64,000 bases of DNA from Polaribacter sp. Hel1_33_78. GTDB taxonomy: Bacteria > Bacteroidota > Bacteroidia > Flavobacteriales > Flavobacteriaceae. The stretch covers positions 1,406,001-1,470,000 of the forward strand of contig NZ_LT629794.1 of the NCBI RefSeq assembly GCF_900106075.1. Direction: 5' to 3'. Position 1 is the stretch's first letter. Each line of letters starts with the position of its first letter. The notes under the pieces were generated by a model. It was not told where the DNA came from. It ran no database searches and saw only the letters and a program-made list of their open reading frames with translations. Shown here piece by piece: positions 53,656 to 61,295 of the stretch. The translations under genes were made by a program, and so were the position numbers.

Positions 53656-53850
53656 ATGGCTAGAGCAATGTTTGAGTATACCAAAATAGTATTGCAAAAA
53701 GTGAGCTTTAATTCTGAATTGTTCTGCATAGAGTTAGAAAAGGCTTTAAAAAGGTTATTGCCTTTCGAAGTAGAAGAGTTAACAATTTGGATAAAACAGT
53801 ACACTGCTAACAAACCAGAACTATATGTTTGTTTGAACTTAATAGAATAA
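53656..53850 (+). CDS. Conserved small protein of Flavobacteriaceae
   Basis: A 64-aa protein (MARAMFEYTKIVLQKVSFNS, then FCIELEKALKRLLPFEVEEL). The pattern of helices and the KRLLPFEVEEL block recall short conserved hypothetical proteins of this family. The frame is open upstream to 53563 inside the preceding terminator, so that longer version is unlikely. The ATG at 53656 or the one at 53668 is the probable start. Function unknown. Confidence 0.68.
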   Translation: MARAMFEYTKIVLQKVSFNSELFCIELEKALKRLLPFEVEELTIWIKQYTANKPELYVCLNLIE

Positions 53851-53880
53851 AAAAGGGAGCTAATAAGCTCCCTTTTTTAT
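53849..53880. terminator. Bidirectional terminator between convergent genes
   Basis: AAAAGGGAGCT pairs with AGCTCCCTTTT around a short loop, with A-rich sequence on the left and T6 on the right. It can terminate both the 64-aa gene and the leftward Spy-like gene. Confidence 0.88.
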
Positions 53881-53894
53881 TCTATTAAGTTTTT

Positions 53895-54347
53895 TTAATT
53901 TCCTTTTTTATGTCTATATCTATTCAGTAATTTTCTTCCAAACTCCATTTCAGCAAGTTCTAGCTGAATTATTTTTTTATAGGAAAGAATCTTTTTTATT
54001 TTAGTTATAAAATTTTCATGAAGTTCATAGATTTTCTTTTCAGTAGTCAATTTTAATGAAATTAGTCTTTCTGCATCATTTTCAGAAACGGCATTTATAT
54101 TCTCATTTTCTTTGATAGCCTTTTTTATTTCTGACCGAAGTTTAAATTTTAATTCATGCTTCTTTTTATCATGAATATTGTAAACGGGCCAAAATTTTTG
54201 AGCTTCATCAGGAGTTAATTTTAACCGGTCTGTTAAATATGAAATTTTAAGCATCTTAATTTTATCTCTACTTCCTTTTCTAATTTGGGCAGAAAGAGAA
54301 AGAATACAAAAAAGGCTAATACATATAAAAGTGATTATATTTTTCAT
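53895..54347 (-). CDS. Periplasmic helical protein, Spy/CpxP-like
   Basis: A 150-aa protein with a signal peptide (IITFICISLFCILSLSA). The mature part is highly charged and helical, with LTDRLKLTPDEAQKFWPVYN resembling the LTxxQ-type segments of CpxP/Spy family chaperones and metal sensors. It is third in an operon after an ECF sigma factor and an anti-sigma-like membrane protein, the layout of envelope-stress systems. A role as stress sensor or chaperone is inference. Confidence 0.78.
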   Translation of the reverse strand: MKNIITFICISLFCILSLSAQIRKGSRDKIKMLKISYLTDRLKLTPDEAQKFWPVYNIHDKKKHELKFKLRSEIKKAIKENENINAVSENDAERLISLKLTTEKKIYELHENFITKIKKILSYKKIIQLELAEMEFGRKLLNRYRHKKGN

Positions 54348-54374
54348 AAGCTATGTTTTTAATCTGAATAATGT

Positions 54375-54917
54375 TTAATTAATTTCATTTAATAAATCTT
54401 TATAATCAATGGAATTATTTAAGTAATCTTCAATAGTTTCATCTTTAATTGTTAAAAAGTAAAAATCATTTTCGTCTAAAAGATCATCTTCTAAAACTAA
54501 AGCAACCTCGCTGGTAGTGATAGTGTTAGAATCAAGCCAAAATTCAAAATCATCATTAGAAAGAGAATCTAAAGTAAGTGCTTTGTTTGTTTTAAAAACA
54601 AAAGAATTCAATCCAATAAATAAAATAATTGATGCTGCTGCTGCTATTGAACTAATTCTTAAAATTCGTTCTTTAAAAGAAATAACTTTTGTTTCTTTTT
54701 TTTCAGGTGAAACACTGGCTAAAATGGTATCTTCTAAATTATTGAAATAAGTTGCGGGTACCTCAAAATTATGTTCTTTTGAAAAGTTTTTTTCTAATAA
54801 TTTTATAGCAATAGTTTCTTCTAAATTATTGAAATAGTCTGAAGGAACGGAGAATCCAGTTTTCTTTCCGTTTTTTTTAAGGATATATTCAACACTATTT
54901 TTAATTTCTTTACTCAT
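54375..54917 (-). CDS. Putative anti-sigma factor membrane protein
   Basis: A 180-aa protein with one membrane segment near residues 88-107 (ISSIAAAASIILFIGLNSF). The cytoplasmic N-terminus has two similar units, FSVPSDYFNNLEETI (about 22-36) and FEVPATYFNNLEDTI (about 51-65). The C-terminus is very acidic and probably periplasmic. Position directly after the sigma gene, topology and size point to an anti-sigma factor, although there is no ZAS zinc motif. I know no characterised homologue. Confidence 0.75.
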   Translation of the reverse strand: MSKEIKNSVEYILKKNGKKTGFSVPSDYFNNLEETIAIKLLEKNFSKEHNFEVPATYFNNLEDTILASVSPEKKETKVISFKERILRISSIAAAASIILFIGLNSFVFKTNKALTLDSLSNDDFEFWLDSNTITTSEVALVLEDDLLDENDFYFLTIKDETIEDYLNNSIDYKDLLNEIN

Positions 54918-54948
54918 TGTTATTTAGACCTTTAATTTAAAAAAAGGT

Positions 54949-55497
54949 TTAATTAGCTCTTGTTTGTATATATTTTTCAATTTTTTTTACTGCATGGAAG
55001 TAAGAGGCTTTTAAGGCCCCAACAGAAGTTTCTAAAATTTCTGATATTTCAGTATATTTTAATTCATCAAAATATTTCATATTGAAAACTAACTTTTGTT
55101 TTTCAGGCAAAGTTGCTATCGCTTTTTGTAGAATAAGTTGAATTTCATCACCAGTAAAAAGGTTATCATTCGTTAAAGTAGAGACTAATTCTTGTTGATA
55201 ATCAGAAATATCTTCTTTACGTTCTTTTGCTCTTTTATTGATAAAAGTAATAGATTCGTTCGTTGCAATTCTGTATATCCAAGAATACAATTTACTTTGT
55301 TGGTTAAAAGTATCAATATTTCTGAAAATCTTAATAAAAGTGTTTTGTAAAACATCATCAGCGTCATCATGAGAAATCACAATTTTACGGATATGCCAAT
55401 AAAGGCGTTTTTTGTAGAGGTAAATTAATTCTCTGAACGCTTTTTCTTTAGTTTTAACATTTTTTAATTCCGCTATTAAAAGAGTTTCTTTTGTCAA
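54949..55497 (-). CDS. ECF-type RNA polymerase sigma factor
   Basis: A 182-aa sigma-70 family factor. Region 2 is visible as YKKRLYWHIRKIVISHDDADDVLQNTFIKIFRN-like sequence (DDADDVLQ near residue 40) with YSWIYRIATNESITFI, and region 4 as LPEKQKLVFNMKYFDELKYTEISEIL near residue 130 followed by VGALKASYFHAVKKI. The start codon is TTG at 55497. It heads the operon with the anti-sigma-like and Spy-like genes, so it likely controls an envelope response and its own operon. Confidence 0.93.
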   Translation of the reverse strand: MTKETLLIAELKNVKTKEKAFRELIYLYKKRLYWHIRKIVISHDDADDVLQNTFIKIFRNIDTFNQQSKLYSWIYRIATNESITFINKRAKERKEDISDYQQELVSTLTNDNLFTGDEIQLILQKAIATLPEKQKLVFNMKYFDELKYTEISEILETSVGALKASYFHAVKKIEKYIQTRAN

Positions 55498-55547
55498 CTA
55501 GATCGTTTGAAACTATAAGACCTTCAAATTTTAAAAAGGTTTAATTC

Positions 55548-56996
55548 TTATTTTTTTATTCGAGATCTCGAATATCCAAAAAGCCTTTTCTGCTTTATGG
55601 TTTCTGCAATTCCTTCAGGTAACATTTCTTCCCAACCATTTTCTCCGTTAATTATCATTTTTAAAACAGTTCGTGAAAAAATATCTAAAATGGTTTTATC
55701 AAAATCATCAATATTTACAAGTTTACCATTGTTTTTAAAGAATTTATATAATTCTTTCATTCTTGGATGAACTTTTAAGCTTTCACTGTTTATGTAATCT
55801 CCTGAAACAGTATCATGATAAGGATACATATATACTTTTAAATCTCTATTAAACAATTTTCCAAAAGCTTCTAGGATTCCTCCACTCAAATTTCTATAGT
55901 ATTTTTCATCAAAAATTTGAATAAGATTCTGAGTTCCCATGGTTAAACCCATTCTTTCTTTAGTAAATTCGCTAAAATATTCTACTAATTTAAAATATTG
56001 TTGAAAGCTAGTTATCATAACATTTTGTCCCAAAGAGCATAATAATTCAGCTCTATCTAAAAAATCACGCTCGTTAATTTTACCTTCCGAGGTTAGGTTA
56101 CTTAATGTAATTTCAAAAATAACTTGGGTTTTGCTTTCATCAACTTTTTTTTCTGCTAAAAATAGTTTTTTAGATTTTTCATACATATCCATGTTAACCT
56201 TTGTAACAGGTCTAAAACTACCACGTAAAGCCAAAATATTTTTCTTATATAGCACTTGAGCAGGTAATAAGTTGTTTCCATCTGGCCCAAACATTACCGC
56301 ATTAGTCATGCCATTTTTAAGCAACTGTAAACTCATTAAACGGTTGTCTACATACATAAATCGTGGTCCAGAGAAATTAATCATATCAATTTCTAACTGA
56401 TCATTACTCAAATTATCATAAAAAGACTTTACTAAATCTTTAGGGTTATCATTTAAATAAAAAGCACCAAAAATTAGGTTTACACCTAAGGCTCCTAATG
56501 TTTCTTGTTGCAATCTTGCATCAGTTTCTTTAAAACGCAAGTGTAAAATAATTTCATTATAGCCCTCTAAAGGGTCTAATTGAAAACGAATACCAACCCA
56601 ACCATGACCTTTAAATTTTTTAGCAAAATCTATTGTAGTTACTGTATTTGCATAACTAAAAAATAATTTATCAGGATGTTTTTGTCGACTTAAACGGTCT
56701 TCCATTAAATCAATTTCATGACCTAGCATTCTTTCCAAACGGGGTTGCGTTACATATCGTTTGTCTTCTTCCATACCGTAAATAGCATCAGAAAAATCTT
56801 TATCATATGCACTCATGGCTTTCGCAATAGTTCCTGAAGCAGCACCAGATCTAAAGAAATTACGAGCAGTTTCTTGACCTGCTCCAATTTCTGCAAAAGT
56901 TCCGTAGATATCTGTGTTTAAGTTTATTCTTAAAGCTTTACTTTTAATAGTTGGTACACTGCTAATTTCTTGATCACCTCTTAAAGATATTGCCAT
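55548..56996 (-). CDS. Conserved protein of unknown function, about 480 aa
   Basis: A 482-aa cytosolic-looking protein with the conserved start YGTFAEIGAGQETARNFFR and GTIAKAMSAYDKDFSDAIYG (about residues 30-68). Later blocks are GHGWVGIRFQLDP and GALGVNLIFGAF. Members are widespread in Bacteroidota and, as I recall, are sometimes labelled nicotinate-nucleotide adenylyltransferase. I see no HxGH nucleotidyltransferase motif, so that name is not supported. It is divergent from the PhnP-like gene, with -7 elements facing each way. Confidence 0.82.
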   Translation of the reverse strand: MAISLRGDQEISSVPTIKSKALRINLNTDIYGTFAEIGAGQETARNFFRSGAASGTIAKAMSAYDKDFSDAIYGMEEDKRYVTQPRLERMLGHEIDLMEDRLSRQKHPDKLFFSYANTVTTIDFAKKFKGHGWVGIRFQLDPLEGYNEIILHLRFKETDARLQQETLGALGVNLIFGAFYLNDNPKDLVKSFYDNLSNDQLEIDMINFSGPRFMYVDNRLMSLQLLKNGMTNAVMFGPDGNNLLPAQVLYKKNILALRGSFRPVTKVNMDMYEKSKKLFLAEKKVDESKTQVIFEITLSNLTSEGKINERDFLDRAELLCSLGQNVMITSFQQYFKLVEYFSEFTKERMGLTMGTQNLIQIFDEKYYRNLSGGILEAFGKLFNRDLKVYMYPYHDTVSGDYINSESLKVHPRMKELYKFFKNNGKLVNIDDFDKTILDIFSRTVLKMIINGENGWEEMLPEGIAETIKQKRLFGYSRSRIKK

Positions 56997-57018
56997 AAAT
57001 GGATGTTTTTAGTCTTAA

Positions 57019-57026
57019 CAAATGTA
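57019..57026 (-). promoter_or_regulatory. Putative -7 element for the 482-aa conserved gene
   Basis: The minus strand reads TACATTTG 22 bases before the ATG at 56996. It forms a divergent pair with the element at 57060. Confidence 0.5.
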
Positions 57027-57059
57027 ATAAATAAGAGCACTATCAAACAATTTTTATCT

Positions 57060-57067
57060 TACTTTTG
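57060..57067 (+). promoter_or_regulatory. Putative -7 element abutting the PhnP-like start codon
   Basis: TACTTTTG ends five bases before the ATG at 57073, so the transcript would have almost no leader. Confidence 0.5.
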
Positions 57068-57072
57068 TTTTA

Positions 57073-57855
57073 ATGGAAAATGATAAAAAACTCTTAAAGA
57101 TAACTTTTTTAGGAACTGGAACATCACAAGGAATTCCAATGATAGCCAGTAATCATCCTGTTTGTTTGTCAGAAGATCCAAAAGATACTCGTTTGCGTTC
57201 TTCAATTTTAATTTCTTGGGATAAATTTTCTTATGTAATTGATTGTGGCCCAGATTTTAGGCAACAAATGTTACGTGAAAAAATACAATTAATTCATGGT
57301 GTATTTTTTACTCATGAACATGCAGACCATACGGCAGGCTTGGATGATTTGCGTCCTTTTTGTTATAAAATAGGAGATATGCCTATTTATTTAGATGAAA
57401 GAACATTGGAAAGTCTAGAGTTGCGTTTCCAATATATTTTTAGCAAAGAAAACAGATACCCAGGAGCCCCAAGTGTAACCTCTAATATAGTTGCGAATGC
57501 GCCTTTTTTTGTTGACGATTTAAAGATAACACCAATTGAGGTAATGCATGGTACTTTGCCTGTAACCGCCTACAGGTTTTTAGATTTTGCATACTTAACA
57601 GATATGAAATCAATAACAAAACAGGAAAAGGAAAAATTAAAAAATTTAGATGTTTTAGTGATAAATGCTCTAAGAATCGAGGAACATCCAACGCATCTTA
57701 ATTTACAAGAAGCTTTCGAATTTATTAATGAAATTCAACCGAAAAGGACATATTTTACGCACATCAGTCATAAGCTAGGTTTTCATTCTGAGGTTTCCAA
57801 GAATTTACCGAAAAATGTTTTTTTGGCTTATGATGGCTTAAAAATTAGTGTATAG
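57073..57855 (+). CDS. Metallo-beta-lactamase-fold phosphodiesterase, PhnP-like
   Basis: A 260-aa MBL-fold hydrolase. It begins KITFLGTGTSQGIPMI, typical of RNase Z/PhnP relatives. The metal site is FFTHEHADHTAGLDDLRPF near residues 80-97, with further ligands in GPDFRQQ, VMHGTLPV and THISHKLGFH. PhnP cleaves cyclic phosphoribosyl phosphates in phosphonate breakdown, but no phn genes are near, so a general phosphodiesterase role is more likely. The Cys-containing loop HPVCLSEDPKDTRLR resembles PhnP zinc sites. Confidence 0.9.
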   Translation: MENDKKLLKITFLGTGTSQGIPMIASNHPVCLSEDPKDTRLRSSILISWDKFSYVIDCGPDFRQQMLREKIQLIHGVFFTHEHADHTAGLDDLRPFCYKIGDMPIYLDERTLESLELRFQYIFSKENRYPGAPSVTSNIVANAPFFVDDLKITPIEVMHGTLPVTAYRFLDFAYLTDMKSITKQEKEKLKNLDVLVINALRIEEHPTHLNLQEAFEFINEIQPKRTYFTHISHKLGFHSEVSKNLPKNVFLAYDGLKISV

Positions 57856-57961
57856 ATTTTTCTAAGATATTTTTTAATGTATATTTTTTTGATATCAAAG
57901 GTTTAGAAGCTTTCGTTTCAAAAAAAAAAAAATAGTAATTAAGTATTCAATTCTAAAATTT

Positions 57962-58327
57962 ATGGAAAAAAATATTGAACAAGTCAACGGGGTAGAAGTT
58001 AAGAAAGAACAACAGCAAAAAGTTGATAATAGAATTGCAGCAGTTAGAGATCTTATATTCGGTGAAAACATTCAACAATATGATACTGAGTTTGCAGATG
58101 TTTACGACAAGTTAAAAGCACTAGAGGATAAAGCTAATAAGAATTTAGCAGCATCAGTAACCATTCTTGAAAATAAATTAGCAGATTTTGAAAGCTTAGT
58201 GGATCATAAATTTCAGGATTTGAATGATGATTTAGACAAAAAAATCGCAGATTTAGAGGATGAAAAAGCGGACAGAAGAAAATTAGGACGAGCTCTAGGG
58301 AAAATCGCACAGATGCTTCAAGAATAG
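57962..58327 (+). CDS. Coiled-coil protein, first gene of the small-GTPase operon
   Basis: A 121-aa charged, fully helical protein. Residues 40-115 have heptad-like spacing (YDKLKALEDKANKNLAA, ILENKLADFESLVDH, DLDKKIADLEDEKADRR), so a coiled coil or tetrameric bundle is likely. The block IAAVRDLIFGENIQQYDTEF resembles the LKELLLADDR block of the next protein. No signal peptide. Its stop codon is followed immediately by the next ATG, so the pair is tightly coupled. Function unknown; a scaffold for the GTPase or kinase is inference. Confidence 0.82.
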   Translation: MEKNIEQVNGVEVKKEQQQKVDNRIAAVRDLIFGENIQQYDTEFADVYDKLKALEDKANKNLAASVTILENKLADFESLVDHKFQDLNDDLDKKIADLEDEKADRRKLGRALGKIAQMLQE

Positions 58328-59137
58328 ATGAAAAAAACGACTATAGATAATATAGACAATCGTTTTGAGTTGCTTAAGGAACTTCTTCTAGCTGATGATA
58401 GAAAAGACTTTAATGTTTTAAAAGAAGAATTTGTTGAACGTGAAAAGTTTAGAGTCAAAGTAGATCCTGTAATTGATGAAAAAATAGAAGATTTAAAAGA
58501 AAATTTTCCTGAATATTTTGGAGAAACTATTACAGAAACTATTAAAGTTCAAATTAAAGAATCTCAAGATGAAGTTGTAGAGGCGTTGTATCCGATTAGG
58601 GGTAAATTGGTCAAGAAATTTATTATTGCAGAGATTGCAAAACTTTCGGAAAGTATAAACGATACAATTAATAATAAGTTTTCGGTTAAACAAATTATAA
58701 AACGCCTATTCAAGGGGAATACAACCGATGCAGAAGATGTTTTGCAACAGGTTTTTGAACCAATTATAGAAGAAGTTTTTATTATTGAAAAAGATTCTGG
58801 TCTGCTCGTAGGAAACTATTCTAGAGGAAACATAGCAGATAAAGATATGGTTTCTGGCATGCTTACAGCCATTAAATCTTTTGTTGAAGATGCCTTTTCT
58901 AAAGAAGGACAAGATTTAGAGGATATTAAATTTGAAACCTTTCAATTATCCATTCAAAACTTTAAATCAATCTATATAGCTACTGCAACATCAGGAGTTA
59001 TAAATAATGAGTTTAAAAATGAGTTATTGGATACTATTAATAATTTTGCTGAAATTATTTTACGAGACAGAAGTTATCTGTCCAATGAAGAGAAACTTAA
59101 TAAAATAATCAAAAAAACATTTATCAAATCACTATGA
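58328..59137 (+). CDS. Helical protein with a longin/roadblock-like C-terminal domain
   Basis: A 269-aa cytosolic protein. Residues 8-130 are helical and charged (NIDNRFELLKELLLADDRK, VVEALYPIRGKLVKKFI). Residues 148-245 look like a compact alpha/beta domain: EEVFIIEKDSGLLVGNYS, DKDMVSGMLTAIKSFVEDAF, FQLSIQNFKSIYIATATSGV, EFKNELLDTINNF. Strand order and the SGMLTAIKSF helix resemble longin/roadblock modules that bind small GTPases. As I recall, related flavobacterial proteins have the same front half plus a C-terminal OmpA domain, absent here. A GTPase regulator or effector is the best guess. Confidence 0.75.
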   Translation: MKKTTIDNIDNRFELLKELLLADDRKDFNVLKEEFVEREKFRVKVDPVIDEKIEDLKENFPEYFGETITETIKVQIKESQDEVVEALYPIRGKLVKKFIIAEIAKLSESINDTINNKFSVKQIIKRLFKGNTTDAEDVLQQVFEPIIEEVFIIEKDSGLLVGNYSRGNIADKDMVSGMLTAIKSFVEDAFSKEGQDLEDIKFETFQLSIQNFKSIYIATATSGVINNEFKNELLDTINNFAEIILRDRSYLSNEEKLNKIIKKTFIKSL

Positions 59138-59156
59138 TTTGATACGTCTTCTATAA

Positions 59157-59642
59157 ATGATTGCAAAAAAAGTATTGTTGGTTGGTAATTTTGGAGTTGG
59201 AAAAACTTCATTAATTAGAAGATACGTGCTCAACGAATTTTCTGAGGATTATATTAGTACAATTGGTGCTCGCGTTAGTACCAAAATTGTAAAAGTTAAC
59301 AATCAAGAAATCAAGTTTTTAATTTGGGATGTTGCTGGGGTAAATGATAATGATATAATACCAAAAGCCTATTTTTTAGGCTCAAGCGCGGCTATGTATG
59401 TCTTTGATTTATCTCGATTAGAAACCTATAGTAATATAAAGAATCAAGTAGAAACTGTAAAACAACTTTCTGGCTTGAAAAACATAACAGTTGTTGGAAA
59501 TAAAAAAGATTTGTTAGCATCTGGGGAAATTGAAAAGATAAAAAAAACAATTTCAATTTCTATAGATTTAATTACAAGTGCAAAAGATGATGAAAACGTA
59601 GAAGATGCATTTATAAAACTTGCAGAACAATCCCTAAATTAA
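59157..59642 (+). CDS. Rab/Ras-like small GTPase
   Basis: A 161-aa single-domain GTPase of the Ras superfamily. G1 is GNFGVGKT (residues 10-17), the switch I Thr is Thr35 in DYISTIGARV, G3 is WDVAG (57-61), G4 is NKKD (115-118) and G5 is TSAK (140-143). The residue after G3, Gln in Ras and Rab, is Val62, predicting slow intrinsic hydrolysis or use of a partner residue. No C-terminal Cys for lipidation. It is third in an operon with a coiled-coil protein, a longin-like protein and a hybrid kinase. Confidence 0.93.
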   Translation: MIAKKVLLVGNFGVGKTSLIRRYVLNEFSEDYISTIGARVSTKIVKVNNQEIKFLIWDVAGVNDNDIIPKAYFLGSSAAMYVFDLSRLETYSNIKNQVETVKQLSGLKNITVVGNKKDLLASGEIEKIKKTISISIDLITSAKDDENVEDAFIKLAEQSLN

Positions 59643-59647
59643 ATAAT

Positions 59648-61186
59648 TTGATATCCTCAAAAATTGATTTTTTTTTTATCGAACTGACAGTAGATTCTAA
59701 AGGAGTTGTTCGTGCTTTAGTTGCAGGAAAGTTTGCACATTCAGAGTTTGTATTAAATCAATCTATATTTACAGCTTGCCCTTTTTTAGAGGGCACATTA
59801 GAAGGACTTGTAATTGATGAGCCATGCGTAATGGAAGGAATGGTAATCGTTTCTAATGGGGAAGAGTATAATGTGGATGTAGAGCTTTTTAATTTAGGTA
59901 GTGAGGTTTCTATTTTGATACATGATAGAACGAATGTATACAAATATGTAGAAAAACTTAATCAAAATAGAAACGATCTTTTTTTCTTAAAAAGACAACT
60001 TAATGAAAAAAATATTGAGCTAGAAAGATTAAGGAAAATTTCCGATCAAGCAAATGAAGAAAAATCACGTTTTTTAGCCATGATGAGTCATGAAATTAAA
60101 AATCCTTTAAACGTAATTCTTGGTTATACAGAGTTAGTAAATAAAGAAAACATCTCTAAAACGGTAAAAAAATATTTAAAGTATTTAACGATCTCTGGGA
60201 AAAACTTAAAAGTTATAGTGGATGATATTTTGGATTTATCAAGATTTGAAGCTGGTAAATTACAATTAAGTAAATCAGCCGTTAATTTAAATCATGTTGT
60301 AAATCAACTTATTAATGATTACGAGTATAGTCATGGAGATATAGATGTTAAATTGTTTTTTTTATGTTCTCCAAAGCTACCAAAATTTGTGATTGGAGAT
60401 GATGTTAGGATATATCAAATTCTAACAAATTTAATTAACAACTCCATAAAATTCACTCAAAAAGGTTCTATTTCATTAAATGTAGATTTAACTTCTTTAG
60501 ATGAAAATGATGTGATAATTTCCTTCAAAGTAACTGATACAGGAAGAGGAATGTCTGAAAAACAAATAACGACGGTTTTTGAAGAATATCAGTAAAATGA
60601 ATTAGATGATAATCGAATTCATAAAGGAGTAGGTTTAGGATTAGCAATAGTAAAACGTTTGGTTTCTGCAATGAATGGAACCATTAGGGTAACTAGTAAA
60701 ATTAATGTAGGAACAACTTTTTACATAGATATTCCTTTTCATATTGATGCATCGGTTATTGTTGAAGAGAATTCTAACGAACAGATTGTTGAAAATAATT
60801 ATCTAAAAAACAGTAAAATTTTAGTTGCTGATGATAATTTTTTAAATAGAGAGATTGTAACTCATATCTTAACAAAATAGAAAGCTAATTTTACGATAGT
60901 GAAAGATGGGTTAGAAGCACTTAATTTAATGCAAAAAGAAACTTTTGATATGGTTCTTTTAGATATTAACATGCCAAATCTCTCTGGAGAAAGTTTGATG
61001 AGACAGAAAGAAGCATATAGAAAATCGAATTTAGAAACACCTATTTTAGCGCTAACAGCAAACCATACTGAAGAAGAAGTAGAAGGTTATTTAAAAATAG
61101 GATTCATAGATGTGATTCCTAAACCATTTACCAGTAAACAATTTGTCCAGATGTTGAATAAAAATCTTAAAGTCAAGTTTGGGTAA
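59648..61186 (+). pseudogene. Hybrid sensor histidine kinase/response regulator with two in-frame stops
   Basis: One continuous frame of 512 sense and internal stop codons encodes a hybrid kinase, interrupted by TAA at 60593-60595 and TAG at 60878-60880. Order: PAS-like sensor (residues 1-100), coiled linker, HisKA with MMSHEIKNPLN (phospho-His148), N box ILTNLINNS and G1 box DTGRGM; first stop; G2 box GVGLGLAIVKRL; receiver with acidic pair VADDN; second stop; phospho-acceptor in LLDINMPN and switch Lys in IPKPF. All three pieces are in the same frame with no indel. Either change could come from Gln (CAA to TAA, CAG to TAG). The first stop cuts the ATPase domain, so kinase activity should be lost unless the stops are read through. 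Start appears to be TTG at 59648. Confidence 0.85.
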
Positions 61187-61295
61187 CTAATTTTTTATAG
61201 AACCGGTTATATAAAGATCAGTCTTTCATTATAGAAATTTATTCAAAACGAGTCTAGTTTCTTGGGAGCTATTGCTGATATTTATTCCTAATCAT

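Noticed and set aside
59648..61186. Idea that TAA and TAG are recoded as glutamine in this organism
   Set aside because: Nearly all other genes here end normally at TAA or TAG at the expected family length, so a general code change is excluded. Local readthrough is possible but unsupported.
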